This document shows positions 18,367 to 28,126 of a stretch of DNA of 64,000 bases, piece after piece; within the stretch, counting starts at the first letter, position 1; the number at the start of each line of letters is the position of its first letter. The translations under genes were made by a program, and so were the position numbers. Under the pieces are notes generated by a model. That model had not been told where the DNA came from. It made no database searches and saw nothing but the letters and a program-made list of their open reading frames with translations. Source of the DNA: Bacillus taeanensis (GTDB lineage: Bacteria; Bacillota; Bacilli; Bacillales; UBA6769); contig NZ_QOCW01000012.1 in assembly GCF_003318295.1 (NCBI RefSeq), forward strand, positions 1 to 64,000, read 5' to 3'.

Positions 18367-18569
18367 TTGATTTTTTTATATTCTATCAAACTTTCTAACA
18401 ACCTTCAAGCTTAATTTATATGTTTTAGGTTATTTCAATTATTTTTTTCAGTTTTTATACATATAATATGATACCTTTTAAAATAAGCAGAACATATTCA
18501 TGTTTAATTTAAAAAGCTTTTTATCAATCATTCATCGTTCTCCAATTTTAATAAAAAGGAGAAATGCTT

Positions 18570-18908
18570 ATGAGGAATGCTCCTAACTTTAGTGAGTTTT
18601 ACCAAAAACCGCTTATTCTCATCGGTGAAAATGATCGTTTATCAGTGCTAAATAAAACACTAAACGCAGAAACACTTCCCCCTTTTACTCATTGGCTAAT
18701 TGCAGTAGAAGGCAGTGAAATAAACCCCAAAACAAAAGCTTTTCAATGGAGCGTTGTCGTATTTCCTGCTAATATCGACGGAGGCTTTAATTATAAATTT
18801 CCATACTATATTTCAGCTTTTTTTCTTTCCATAACTGAAGCGATTAAATATACAAAAGAAATTGAACAATTAGCGCTCCAAGATCAGCTTTTTACTGTAG
18901 CGAATTAA
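18570..18908 (+). CDS. Unrecognised protein of about 112 residues
   Basis: A soluble protein with no clear motif: NFSEFYQKPLILIGENDRL, THWLIAVEGSEIN, QWSVVVFPANIDGGFN, then a helix SITEAIKYTKEIEQLA. It has no signal peptide and no metal-binding cluster. The ATG at 18570 is preferred because AAGGAG lies 8 bases upstream; an ATG two codons earlier is too close. It stands alone, divergent from serA. No function is suggested. Confidence 0.55.
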   Translation: MRNAPNFSEFYQKPLILIGENDRLSVLNKTLNAETLPPFTHWLIAVEGSEINPKTKAFQWSVVVFPANIDGGFNYKFPYYISAFFLSITEAIKYTKEIEQLALQDQLFTVAN

Positions 18909-19078
18909 TAAATAGATAAACATAACTAAAAAACTACTTTTTATTTCTCTTTTTTAGCGTCTATGTGAAGAAATGTACAAATAAATAAAAAGATATACAT
19001 ATTAGAAACAAGTTTGAATGTAAAAAAATAAGTTAAATATAAGGACTATCCAGTAGGTTAGCCCTCATATTTCAAATA

Positions 19079-19375
19079 TCATCCTAACCTAAAAACGATT
19101 CCATGACCGCCTTTTGGATATTCCCATTGAATATTTTGATAAGGACAACCAATCCGACAGCTTCCGCATTCATGGCAGCCTTCATAACCGACATGCATTC
19201 GAATATCTTCCCATTTATAAATTTCAGCTGGACAGAAGATCGTACAAATTTTATCAGGACATTTTGTTAAGCAAATTTCAGGGTCCATAACATGAAGATG
19301 GGATTTCGTATCAGCATTAAAACGGACAAGATATTGTTTTTCTTCTATGGACTGGCCTTTGTTTTGTTCACTCAT
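19079..19375 (-). CDS. fixX: FixX ferredoxin-like subunit
   Basis: A 98-residue iron-sulphur protein that accepts electrons next to FixC. Eight cysteines lie in two groups, CLTKCPDKICTIFCP (residues about 35-49) and CHECGSCRIGCP (about 67-78), matching FixX of electron-bifurcating FixABCX complexes. The ATG overlaps the fixC stop by one base (ATGA type overlap), a sign of tight coupling. It is the last gene of the fixA-B-C-X operon. Confidence is high because of the neighbours. Confidence 0.88.
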   Translation of the reverse strand: MSEQNKGQSIEEKQYLVRFNADTKSHLHVMDPEICLTKCPDKICTIFCPAEIYKWEDIRMHVGYEGCHECGSCRIGCPYQNIQWEYPKGGHGIVFRLG

Positions 19376-20670
19376 TATTTCATCACCTTCCAGGCTCGAA
19401 ATGCATCCCGAGCAAATTTTACTTTCTCTTTAGCTGAACCAATATCCTTCCATATTTTCTTTTGCTTCTCTCTTTTAGGTGTACCATCTACTGTAAACAT
19501 TTGGCTTGCTGCACGATTCATCATAGGGATATATTGATCAAAGTATTGAGGGAATTTATCGAAGTGATGTGTTGTATCTTTATATTTTTTCATATCCTGA
19601 CCGACAAAACTGTCCATTAATTGAATGCGGTAATGATCTAACATCTTTTCCGAGAAATCATTTGCTTCTTTAGCTAAAAGAACGGTTTCCGCTGCTAATC
19701 TTCCCGAAGTCATTGCTAAATTTGATCCTTCGCGATGAATCGCATTTACGAGCTGTGCTGCATCTCCCACGACAATAACACCGTCTCCAACAACCTTCCC
19801 CATTGAGTTATAGCCGCCTTCAGGAATAAGATGAGCTAAATATTCTTGAGGTTCACTTCCTTGAATGTACGGCCGGACCATTGGATGATCTTTAACATAT
19901 TCAAGCAGCTCATATGGTTTTATTTTATGCTTTATTAATCCGGAAAGTAACGTTCCTACACCAATACTTAACGTATCTTTATTCGTATAAAGAAATCCTG
20001 TGCCTAGAATTCCTTTTGTAGCGTCTCCGAAAAGCTCAATTGTACAACCTTGATTTTTTTCTAAGTTAAAACGGTCTTCAATAACCTTTTTATCCAGTTT
20101 TAAAATTTCCATTGTTGCAAGAGCTACTTCATCTGGTCTATACTCTTTATGAAAACCAAGTGATTTAGCTAAAAGAGAGTTAACGCCATCGGCTAAAACG
20201 ACGACATCAGCATATATCTCACCATTTGGGCGGTCTGTTCGAACACCAATAACCCGTCCATCCTCTACAATACATTCTAAGACAACGGTTTCATTTACTA
20301 ATAAAGCACCCTGCTCCACTGCTTTTGCTGCAAACCACTGATCAAACTTTGCGCGTAAAACAGTAAAATTATTATAAGGCTCTTCCGCCCATTCTAAGCC
20401 TTTATAACCGAATGTTAGGGCAGACTCCTTATCAAGCATCATAAACCTTTGTTCAACAATTGGACGCTCTAAAGGAGCTTCTTTATAAAATTCCGGAATA
20501 ATGTCTTCCATCATTTTTCGATATAGAACCCCACCCATTACATTTTTTGATCCAGGATATTCTCCTCGTTCGAGAAGCAATACGTTTGCCCCGCCTTTTG
20601 CTAGTTCATAGGCACAGGAAATGCCAGCAGGACCTGCCCCTACTACAATACAATCAAACTTTTCGGACAT
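19375..20670 (-). CDS. fixC: FixC, flavoprotein-quinone oxidoreductase subunit
   Basis: ETF-ubiquinone-oxidoreductase-like FAD protein of 431 residues. The FAD-binding loop CIVVGAGPAGISCAYELA is at the N terminus, and GDGVIVVGDAAQLVNAIHREGSNLAMTSG is the second FAD contact. It passes electrons from the FixAB electron-transfer flavoprotein to quinone while FixX reduces ferredoxin or flavodoxin. The start at ATG 20670 has a GGAAAGGAAG site and overlaps the end of fixB by 17 bases. The frame runs 14 codons further upstream without need. Confidence 0.9.
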   Translation of the reverse strand: MSEKFDCIVVGAGPAGISCAYELAKGGANVLLLERGEYPGSKNVMGGVLYRKMMEDIIPEFYKEAPLERPIVEQRFMMLDKESALTFGYKGLEWAEEPYNNFTVLRAKFDQWFAAKAVEQGALLVNETVVLECIVEDGRVIGVRTDRPNGEIYADVVVLADGVNSLLAKSLGFHKEYRPDEVALATMEILKLDKKVIEDRFNLEKNQGCTIELFGDATKGILGTGFLYTNKDTLSIGVGTLLSGLIKHKIKPYELLEYVKDHPMVRPYIQGSEPQEYLAHLIPEGGYNSMGKVVGDGVIVVGDAAQLVNAIHREGSNLAMTSGRLAAETVLLAKEANDFSEKMLDHYRIQLMDSFVGQDMKKYKDTTHHFDKFPQYFDQYIPMMNRAASQMFTVDGTPKREKQKKIWKDIGSAKEKVKFARDAFRAWKVMK

Positions 20671-21688
20671 GATTGTCTTCCTTTCCACGTACATTTTTTT
20701 GAAATTCTTCAATTAATACAGGAATGATTTCAAACGCATCCCCAACAATTCCATAATGACAGGCCTGAAAAATAGGAGCATCAGGATCTTTATTAATTGC
20801 AATAATTAAATCAGAATTTCGCATGCCAACTAAATGTTGAATGGCACCAGAAATACCAACAGCAAAATATATTTTTGGAGTTACTGTTACACCAGTTTGA
20901 CCGACTTGATGATGATGTTCAATCCACCCAGCTTCCACAACGTCCCGGCTCGCTCCTACAGCTCCCCCTAACGTGTCTGCTAATTGATGAATAATTTGAA
21001 AGCCGCTAGAACTTCCTAATCCTTTGCCGCCAGCCACAATAATATCCGCTTCATCAATACGAACTTTCTTTTTTGTCTCCCTTACAATTTCTAATACTTT
21101 CGTACGTATATCTTGTTCTTTTAATTCAATCGTTTCTTCTATCACTTTACCTGTTCTTCCTACTTGTCTAGAAAGGGCTTTCATAACTTTCGGACGTACT
21201 GTAGCCATTTGGGGGCGGTACTTTTTACATAGTATCGTAGCCATTATATTTCCTCCAAAAGCCGGTCGGCTGGCTAACAATAATCCTGTATCCTCTTCTA
21301 CATCCAATTCGGTTGTATCTGCGGTTAAACCTGTAGGCAGATCAGTTGCAACGGCACTCGCTAAATCTTTACCTGTTGATGTAGCGCCAAATAAGATAAT
21401 TTCTGGTTTGTATTTTTGGCTGCATTCAAGCAGTGCCTTCATAAATGATTCCGTACGATAATGTTTAAAAATGGGCTGATCATAAACATAAGCAATATCA
21501 GCACCATATTCAAACACTGTATTTACCAAGTGTTTCATATTGTCACCTATTAATAGACCAGCAAGTTCAACTCCGCGTTTATCAGCTAGTTTTCGTCCAG
21601 CACCTAACAATTCAAGTGATACAGGGGCAATCGTCCCTTCTATCTCTTCAATAAATACCCAAACTCCCTTGTAATCTTCAAAACTCAT
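20654..21688 (-). CDS. fixB: FixB, electron transfer flavoprotein alpha subunit
   Basis: A 344-residue ETF alpha chain. The C-terminal FAD-binding domain is clear: GGKGLGSSSGFQIIHQLADTLGGAVGASR, GQTGVTVTPKIYFAVGISGAIQHLVGM and IIAINKDPDAPIF. The N-terminal half has the ETF fold (ATSTGKDLASAVATDLPTGLTAD). It pairs with FixA to bifurcate electrons from NADH. Its ATG shares one base with the fixA stop, and its end overlaps fixC. The ETF domain and position make this firm. Confidence 0.92.
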   Translation of the reverse strand: MSFEDYKGVWVFIEEIEGTIAPVSLELLGAGRKLADKRGVELAGLLIGDNMKHLVNTVFEYGADIAYVYDQPIFKHYRTESFMKALLECSQKYKPEIILFGATSTGKDLASAVATDLPTGLTADTTELDVEEDTGLLLASRPAFGGNIMATILCKKYRPQMATVRPKVMKALSRQVGRTGKVIEETIELKEQDIRTKVLEIVRETKKKVRIDEADIIVAGGKGLGSSSGFQIIHQLADTLGGAVGASRDVVEAGWIEHHHQVGQTGVTVTPKIYFAVGISGAIQHLVGMRNSDLIIAINKDPDAPIFQACHYGIVGDAFEIIPVLIEEFQKNVRGKEDNHVRKV

Positions 21689-22515
21689 TAAGATTCACCC
21701 GCTTCCTCAAACAGTTCTTTCTTTTCAAGTATAGAAACAAGTAATTGTTCTACTTGTTCCTTTGAACTTCCTTCTAGGATTTTTCCACCTTCAGGTTTTG
21801 GTGGCGCCCATACTTTTGCTACAATTGTCGGTGATCCTTTTAAACCAAGCTGTTTTCGGTCCACATCTTCTAAATCATCAACAGACCAAATGGTTGGTTG
21901 ATATCTCGCTGCTTTAAGCATATTCGGAAATGGAGAATATGGAATTTCATTAATATCCTTTTCAACTGAAAGTAAACAAGGTAACGTAGACTGAATCACC
22001 TCGTACCCATCTTCTATCTTACGGTGTACAATCATATATCCCTGTTCTTTATTGATTTCAACAACTTTTTTTACAGAGGTAAGCGGAGGGATATCAAGTC
22101 GTCTCGCGATGCCTGGTCCTACCTGACCTGTATCACCATCAATCGTCATTTTTCCGCAAATAACAAGATCAACAGGATTGATTTTAGAGATTTTGTTCAG
22201 CGCCTTAGTAAGGGCGTAACTTGTTGCTAACGTATCAGCACCGGCAAAAGCGCGATCAGAAATCATATACCCTTCGTCCGCTCCAATTTCAATGCACTTT
22301 TTAATGGCTTTAACGGCTGGTGGAGGTCCCATCGTTAAAACGGACACCGTTCCCCCATACTTCTTCTTTATTCGTACCGCTTCTTCTACAGCATGAGCAT
22401 CATATGGATTTAAAATTGCTGGTGCACTTGATCGATCCATCGTATTTGTTTTTGGATTCATTTTGATGATTTTTGTATCTGGTACTTGTTTAATGCAGGC
22501 GACGATATGAAGCAA
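21688..22515 (-). CDS. fixA: FixA, electron transfer flavoprotein beta subunit
   Basis: A 275-residue ETF beta chain, first gene of the operon. It starts with LHIVACIKQVPDTKIIKMNP, followed by ILNPYDAHAVEEAVRIK, DLVICGKMTIDGDTGQVGPGIARRL and a C-terminal tail with KVWAPPKP. The form is closer to the bifurcating FixA group than to the housekeeping EtfB of fatty-acid oxidation, mainly because of the FixC and FixX neighbours. The start is TTG 22515 with AAAGGAG 10 bases upstream. Four genes overlap, so the subunits are probably made in fixed ratio. Confidence 0.9.
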   Translation of the reverse strand: MLHIVACIKQVPDTKIIKMNPKTNTMDRSSAPAILNPYDAHAVEEAVRIKKKYGGTVSVLTMGPPPAVKAIKKCIEIGADEGYMISDRAFAGADTLATSYALTKALNKISKINPVDLVICGKMTIDGDTGQVGPGIARRLDIPPLTSVKKVVEINKEQGYMIVHRKIEDGYEVIQSTLPCLLSVEKDINEIPYSPFPNMLKAARYQPTIWSVDDLEDVDRKQLGLKGSPTIVAKVWAPPKPEGGKILEGSSKEQVEQLLVSILEKKELFEEAGES

Positions 22516-22711
22516 TTTCGTTCACTCCTTTACAGTAGCAATTCATTTTATACTCATTAATAGGTAAACAATTAGTCCCGTTGTTTTAAATATATAAGAA
22601 CAATATCAATATAATGCGGATTTTATTATTCTATTAATGAATTTATGTTTTATTAGAAAAATACACTTAAACAAGACAATAATTACTTTAATGAACAGTA
22701 ATGACCAAATT

Positions 22712-22743
22712 AAAAAAGCAGACCGTATACGATCTGCTTTTTT
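22712..22743 (-). terminator. Terminator of the DsbA-like gene
   Basis: Nearly palindromic stem AAAAAAGCAGACCG/CGATCTGCTTTTTT, T run on the minus strand side. It lies 24 bases past the stop of the DsbA-like gene. Confidence 0.88.
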
Positions 22744-22766
22744 AAATATGAAAATGTATCTCGCTG

Positions 22767-23498
22767 TTATTTTTTAGTTGAATCTGATGCTTCACAGCCT
22801 TCATCTGTACAAAAGGCGTTTTCAGCATTCCCTTCAGCTATTGGTTGTAATGGTGATTTTCTGTTCTCTTCTTCCCATACTTGCTGTAAGGCGCTTTTAA
22901 ACACTTCAGCTGGCTGTGCGCCTGATATCGCATACTTTCCGTTTAATACAAAGAACGGAACACCTTGGACACCAATTTGACGAGCTGCTGCTTCATCTGC
23001 ACGCACCGCTTCTTCATAATCGCTACCCTTTAAAATACCTTCTGCTTCTTCGCCATCTAGTTCAGCTTCAATCGCAAGTTCTTTTAATGTTTCATGATCG
23101 CCAATATGCTTAGAATCAGTAAAGTAGGCTTTTAATAAGCGCTCTGTTAGCGCTGCGTCTTTTCCTTTTTCTTCAGCGAATTTAGCAAGTCGATGGGCGT
23201 CAAACGTATTAGTATGAATCATCGTGTCAAATTTGAAATCTAAGCCAACAGAGGCTGCCTGTTCAGCAACATTTTCACTCATTTTCTTTGCTTGTTCAAC
23301 TGTCGTCCCGTATTTACTTGCTAAATGTTCATGAACGGAAAGAGTTGTATTTTTACTTGCGTTCGGATCTAATTCAAAGCTTTTAAAAACAATATCTACT
23401 CTATCGCGATGAGGAAACTGCGCCAGTGCTTCCTCTAAGCGGCGTTTTCCGATATAACAAAACGGACATACAAAGTCAGACCATACTTCTATTTTCAT
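22767..23498 (-). CDS. DsbA-family oxidoreductase (FrnE type)
   Basis: A 243-residue thioredoxin-fold protein. The active site SDFVCPFCYIGKRRLEEAL (Cys-Pro-Phe-Cys) is at the N terminus and the cis-proline loop GVQGVPFFVLNGKYAISGAQ is near residue 185. This is the FrnE / 2-hydroxychromene isomerase-like branch of DsbA, with no signal peptide, so it acts in the cytoplasm. A C-terminal tail holds two more cysteines (AFCTDEGCEA), as seen in many FrnE proteins. The ATG follows ATGAGGTGTAACA. Monocistronic. Confidence 0.87.
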   Translation of the reverse strand: MKIEVWSDFVCPFCYIGKRRLEEALAQFPHRDRVDIVFKSFELDPNASKNTTLSVHEHLASKYGTTVEQAKKMSENVAEQAASVGLDFKFDTMIHTNTFDAHRLAKFAEEKGKDAALTERLLKAYFTDSKHIGDHETLKELAIEAELDGEEAEGILKGSDYEEAVRADEAAARQIGVQGVPFFVLNGKYAISGAQPAEVFKSALQQVWEEENRKSPLQPIAEGNAENAFCTDEGCEASDSTKK

Positions 23499-23591
23499 TG
23501 TTACACCTCATTTTAAATTAACTATAAAAACATCTTATCACAACTATTATTTTTAGCCTTAAAATATGCTTACCCAGTAAGAGAGATAGTG

Positions 23592-25085
23592 TTACAAATT
23601 AGCTAATAGTTCTGCAATTTTATTTTCAATTTCTTTTCCTTTCTCCTCAACTGCTAAATTGTTTAAAAGGATTGAAAAAATAAGTGTTTCTCCACTTTTC
23701 GTTTTAACATAACCTGATAATGAGCTAACTGTAGATAAAGTACCTGTTTTCGCTTTTACTCTTTCTTGTGCAGAAGTTTCTTTCATTCGATGTCTTAATG
23801 TTCCTCCTTTGATTCTGTTACTATGACCAGCGATCGGTAAGGAGGTTAAGTAAGTTGGAAACCATTCTTTCTTTTGAATGGTATATAAGAGTTTTGAAAT
23901 TTCATTTGCAGGAACTAAGTTTACATGAGAGATTCCTGAGCCGTCTCTTAGGACAAGGGTATTCGTATTAACACCAAGTTTTGTTAACTCAGTTTCTAAG
24001 ACTTCTAGGCCTTGTTCCCAGCTGCCTTCTCCTTTTATGACTTTACCCATTTCCTTTATTAACGTTTCAGCATGGCCGTTGTTGCTGAATTTCATAAAAG
24101 GGATAATAAGCTCTGATAATGGTATTGATTCATGAGTATGAAGAAGTACGGCAGTTTCAGGAGTCTTTCCTTTTGTAGCGTCACCTAATAATTTAATGCC
24201 GTGTTCTTGTAAGGATTGTTGAAACAAATGGAGCGCATATGCCGTCGGATCCCATACAGCAATCCACTCCTTTACTTTCTTTGAGTTAATGGGAATAGTT
24301 CCAGTAATCTTTATTGTATTTGTGCCATGGCCGCGCTCAATCACAAGCCTCTTTTTTTCCTCAGATGAGACAGTCTTTGTTTCGTTAATGACAGTTATAT
24401 AATTTGTCTCCGGTTTTAATGATATATTTGCTTTACTGTTAAGATCCTCTCCTGGGCTTATCCCAACTATGACGCTCCCTGCGTCATAGTCTCCATTAGG
24501 TGAAATCGTTAAAGCAGAAACTTGGGCACCGTAGTAAGTCGTTTCGTCACTCCATGGTAAGTCCTTAGAATAGCGTACATCATCATACCAGGTATCGTCT
24601 GCAATTACGTTTCCTCGAATGATTTTTATGCCGCTCTCTTTCAGTTTTTTAACCATGTTATCAAGATCTGATTTTAAAAGAGTAGGATCTCCTTTTCCTT
24701 TTACATAAAGATTTCCTTGAATCATTCCAAAGCTTACCTTACCGTCTGTGAGTAGTTCTGTTTTAAACGAATAGTCTTCACCTAATATTGACAGCGCAGC
24801 AGCGGCAGTAAATAATTTTAAATTAGAAGCGGGTTTTAAGCGGGCATTTCCTAAATGCTCATAAAGAATCTCCCCAGAAGCGGCAGAGCGAATGCTTAGG
24901 CCTGCTAATGCTCCTTCTAGCGCAGGTTCCTGCGTTAAGAGGGAGTTTAACTGATAGGTTAATGAATGTTTATTTGGAACTGCATATAAAACATGGGGCT
25001 TTACATACATAAACAAAGAAGCGAATAGAAAAATTGTAATGAAGATAACGGGTGAAATCGTATTTCTTTTAATTTTCTTTACCAC
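23592..25085 (-). CDS. D-alanyl-D-alanine carboxypeptidase/endopeptidase (PBP4, family S13)
   Basis: A 497-residue secreted or membrane-anchored penicillin-binding protein that trims peptidoglycan peptides. An N-terminal hydrophobic segment (residues 10-27) serves as signal or anchor. The three active-site motifs are ASNLK (Ser87, Lys90), SNN in MKFSNNGHAETL, and KTG in VKAKTGTLSTVSSLSGYV. The large insert between the first two motifs marks class C low-mass PBPs such as B. subtilis DacC/PbpX relatives. A GTG or ATG start near 25085 is used. It is a single gene unit. Confidence 0.87.
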   Translation of the reverse strand: MVKKIKRNTISPVIFITIFLFASLFMYVKPHVLYAVPNKHSLTYQLNSLLTQEPALEGALAGLSIRSAASGEILYEHLGNARLKPASNLKLFTAAAALSILGEDYSFKTELLTDGKVSFGMIQGNLYVKGKGDPTLLKSDLDNMVKKLKESGIKIIRGNVIADDTWYDDVRYSKDLPWSDETTYYGAQVSALTISPNGDYDAGSVIVGISPGEDLNSKANISLKPETNYITVINETKTVSSEEKKRLVIERGHGTNTIKITGTIPINSKKVKEWIAVWDPTAYALHLFQQSLQEHGIKLLGDATKGKTPETAVLLHTHESIPLSELIIPFMKFSNNGHAETLIKEMGKVIKGEGSWEQGLEVLETELTKLGVNTNTLVLRDGSGISHVNLVPANEISKLLYTIQKKEWFPTYLTSLPIAGHSNRIKGGTLRHRMKETSAQERVKAKTGTLSTVSSLSGYVKTKSGETLIFSILLNNLAVEEKGKEIENKIAELLANL

Positions 25086-25249
25086 CTTTGTGTTTATTAT
25101 ATAAATATAGTTAATTAGGATTAAAATGAAAAAAAATACGGGGTAATACCATAATAATATTTTACAAAGATAATTTTTAAGTGTTTTAGATTTCCTGATG
25201 ATTCATGGTTATTTTAAACCTTCACCTAAATTTTATGTAAAAAGATACA

Positions 25250-25285
25250 TAAGAAAAGAGCTCACACTTTGTGAACTCTTTTAAA
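25250..25285 (-). terminator. Terminator of the SUV3-like helicase gene
   Basis: Stem AAAAGAGTTCAC/GTGAGCTCTTTT on the minus strand, with a T-rich end; it overlaps the helicase stop codon. Confidence 0.8.
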
Positions 25286-27860
25286 AAGACCAATCTTCTT
25301 CATAGATATCATAAAACTGCCTTTTATATCGTTTCGAATGACAGGTATTACACATCGAATATGGATAATCCCAAGAAAGTGTTTTGCTGCAGTGCTTGCA
25401 TTTTTTCGTATAGTTTTTAATATCGGTTTTTAACTGTTCATGAACAGACGTACTAATTTGGTCGCGAAGACGCTCCCAATAAGCTGCCTCTGTTTGTCTT
25501 TCTAAGCGGTATAAAAACAAAAGGTGAAGGCCGAGTGCCTTATAAGAGAGTTCAAGTTCTTCAAGATTTCCTTTCTTTATTTTCGGCTCAGGAAGTTCTT
25601 TTCGTTCTATAATCGCCCACATCGTTTCTTCCCACTGTTTTGTGAGACTAGGTTCTTTTTTGGAAAACGGCAGATGTAGGAAACCATAAAGATCCATCAT
25701 TGAAAAGCGAGCCTCAATCTCCGTGTTGCGAATAACTTTATAAAGTTCTCGTTCTTCTGACAGTGATGCTTTTTTTGTTCCAGGCGGGCTTTCGAATTTT
25801 TCCCACAATGCAAAAAAAGTACCAAGATCACGATAATATCTTTGGAAGCGTTCAAATACAGAGTTTGTTGGAGCAATCGCAAACGTTTGAACGAGTTCGT
25901 CCTGCTGTTCGAGAAGTCGTTTCATTACTCTTATATCCTTTGTAAAAGCTACTTTTCCAACGTTATAAAGTCCTTTTCGACCAGCACGTCCGGCAATTTG
26001 TTTCACTTCTTGAGATGTTAAACGGCGTCTTCTCGTACCGTCAAACTTGTCTGTTTCTAAAAAGACAATCCGGCGAATCGGTAAGTTTAATCCCATACCA
26101 ATCGCGTCAGTAGAGACAATTACAGTTGTTTTCCCGTCCATAAACTGCTGCATCTGCTTTTTTCGCGTTTCTGGAGGCATACTCCCATAAATCATGCTAA
26201 CTGCATGACCATCGCTCTGAAGCTTGGCTGCGGTTTCAAGAACGCGTCTTCTTGAAAAGCAAACAAGCGCATCTGCTTTTTTCGTATGCTTAATTTGGAA
26301 AAATTTTGATTCCACTTCAAGCGGAATATCGCGCTTATATTCATTGATTTCAATTTGAGAATCTCCTAAAAGCTGTAGGATCATCTTTTTCGCGTTTGTA
26401 CTAGCAATAATATGTACTTCATGAGCATTTGCTTTTGTGATAGCTTTATACCATGAAAAGCCGCGATCTTTATCTGTTATCATCTGTGCTTCATCAATTA
26501 CAATAACATCATAAAAATCTTTTTCATGAAACATTTCAACTGTACAGGAAAAATGGCTCGCTCCTTCTATATTTTTCTCTTCTTCACCCGTTTTTAGCGC
26601 ACAGTGAATGTTTTCACTCGTTAACTTATCAAACACTTCAAGTGCCAACAGGCGAAGCGGCGCAAGATAAAGACCGCTCTGAGCTTCCTTCATTCGCTCT
26701 AAAGCATGATACGTTTTTCCTGTATTCGTTTCACCGATATGAAGGACATAACGCTTATTACGATCGAAAGACGGGCTGTATTCACGGCCAAAAATATCTT
26801 CAATCATTCGCGCTTCTTCTTCTCGTTTACGTTTTAATTCAGCAAGCTCTTCCTCTTTCTTTCTTATCTTTTCCGCAAAGTCTTTTTCATATATTTCTTT
26901 ATGAACGGAAACATCAAAAGGAACGTTGGAAAGGTTAAGCAGATCAGAAAGGTTTTCTAATTCTATTTTCTCAAAATAATCTGATTGAAGATTATAAAGA
27001 ATGAGATCGTCTACGCTTAAATCCGTTAATTTTTCATGAAAGGTTTCTTCGTAATCATGAAAAAATGCTTCAGGAAGATGTTCTATAATTAACTTTGGAA
27101 GCTGCTCAGAAAGGTAATTTTCAATAAGCTTTTCATAAGCCTCATAATACGTTTCATAGGCATAGATATGCTGACTATCTACTTTATGAACCGCTCCTGT
27201 TAATTCGCTGAAAAACTCAGATACCTCATCATAATCAGAAGCATGAAAGGAGCCTTCTTCAACTAACATCTCTTCAATTTTAACCGGATCAATTCTTCGA
27301 TATTTAGGTTTACTTTTAAAATCATTTGCTAATTGCTGAGCTGCATAATGCCTTACATACAAATAAAACAGTTCTTCATGATCGTCAATAATTTCTTCAA
27401 CAGCATTTTCTATAGCGGTTAATACTTTTGTTCTGTTTTCCTTGATTTTCTGTTCTTTTTCCCGATTTAAGAAATGACTTCTTGCATTTTGATATCTTAC
27501 TTGCCATTCTTCTTCACGATCTGAAATTTTTTGATGAAGCCATGATGTTACATCAAAAGGCTGGTAGGTTCTCATTTCGTTTCGAAACACTTTATTAATG
27601 ATTTTTTTGTCAATGCCATCCACTTCATATCCCTTTTTACTTAAATAGCGCTTTTTCTCTTGTTTTGAAACAGCATTCGTTACTTTTGTAAGCCATACAT
27701 TTATCCATAATTGTTCTGTATAATGCCCTCGGTCTGCTAAATAATCTTCAAAAGAAGGCAGTTCTTCTTTATCTTCTAAATAATGATTAATGTCTTCATA
27801 AATTTTCTTTTTTGTATGCTCAACAGCACGAGGATACAACTCAGTAATAGCAGCCATCAT
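25281..27860 (-). CDS. SUV3-like DExH RNA helicase with N-terminal extension and C-terminal zinc finger
   Basis: An 859-residue helicase. Residues 1-350 are a charged helical region without a known domain. The helicase core starts at Walker A HIGETNTGKTYHALERM (about 376-390), then APLRLLALEVFDKL, VIDEAQMI (DEAQ box), and the second RecA domain with IVSTDAIGMGLNLPIRRIVF and QIAGRAGRKG. These motifs match the SUV3/YpsC-like mitochondrial-type RNA helicases. The C terminus has CKHCSKTLSWDYPYSMCNTC, a four-cysteine zinc ribbon. AAAGGAG lies before a double ATG at 27860/27857. An RNA role is inferred from the family, not shown. Confidence 0.85.
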   Translation of the reverse strand: MMAAITELYPRAVEHTKKKIYEDINHYLEDKEELPSFEDYLADRGHYTEQLWINVWLTKVTNAVSKQEKKRYLSKKGYEVDGIDKKIINKVFRNEMRTYQPFDVTSWLHQKISDREEEWQVRYQNARSHFLNREKEQKIKENRTKVLTAIENAVEEIIDDHEELFYLYVRHYAAQQLANDFKSKPKYRRIDPVKIEEMLVEEGSFHASDYDEVSEFFSELTGAVHKVDSQHIYAYETYYEAYEKLIENYLSEQLPKLIIEHLPEAFFHDYEETFHEKLTDLSVDDLILYNLQSDYFEKIELENLSDLLNLSNVPFDVSVHKEIYEKDFAEKIRKKEEELAELKRKREEEARMIEDIFGREYSPSFDRNKRYVLHIGETNTGKTYHALERMKEAQSGLYLAPLRLLALEVFDKLTSENIHCALKTGEEEKNIEGASHFSCTVEMFHEKDFYDVIVIDEAQMITDKDRGFSWYKAITKANAHEVHIIASTNAKKMILQLLGDSQIEINEYKRDIPLEVESKFFQIKHTKKADALVCFSRRRVLETAAKLQSDGHAVSMIYGSMPPETRKKQMQQFMDGKTTVIVSTDAIGMGLNLPIRRIVFLETDKFDGTRRRRLTSQEVKQIAGRAGRKGLYNVGKVAFTKDIRVMKRLLEQQDELVQTFAIAPTNSVFERFQRYYRDLGTFFALWEKFESPPGTKKASLSEERELYKVIRNTEIEARFSMMDLYGFLHLPFSKKEPSLTKQWEETMWAIIERKELPEPKIKKGNLEELELSYKALGLHLLFLYRLERQTEAAYWERLRDQISTSVHEQLKTDIKNYTKKCKHCSKTLSWDYPYSMCNTCHSKRYKRQFYDIYEEDWSF

Positions 27861-28126
27861 AAAACTCCTTTCAATTTGTTATCCAATTTTATTAGGGTTA
27901 AAGGACTCTAAGAAAAATGGTCTTAATGAAAAAGGTGAAGTTGTTCGATGAGGAGATATTAGGGAGTATTTTTTTATGCACTCTTTTTACGAACGTATAT
28001 TCTTATCATAATAACTGTTTAAAACAAAAACAAATACTTTTTTGAAAATATTTAATATTTCTTTTATCAGAATTTCATGATAAATTAAAGAATGAAGAAA
28101 AATATACAGCTGAGAGGAAGAACAAA

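Noticed and set aside
27990-28003. CGAACGTATATTCT as a LexA box for the SUV3-like helicase
   Set aside because: One core mismatch (A for G in GTT), and it lies about 130 bases from the start; too weak without a search.
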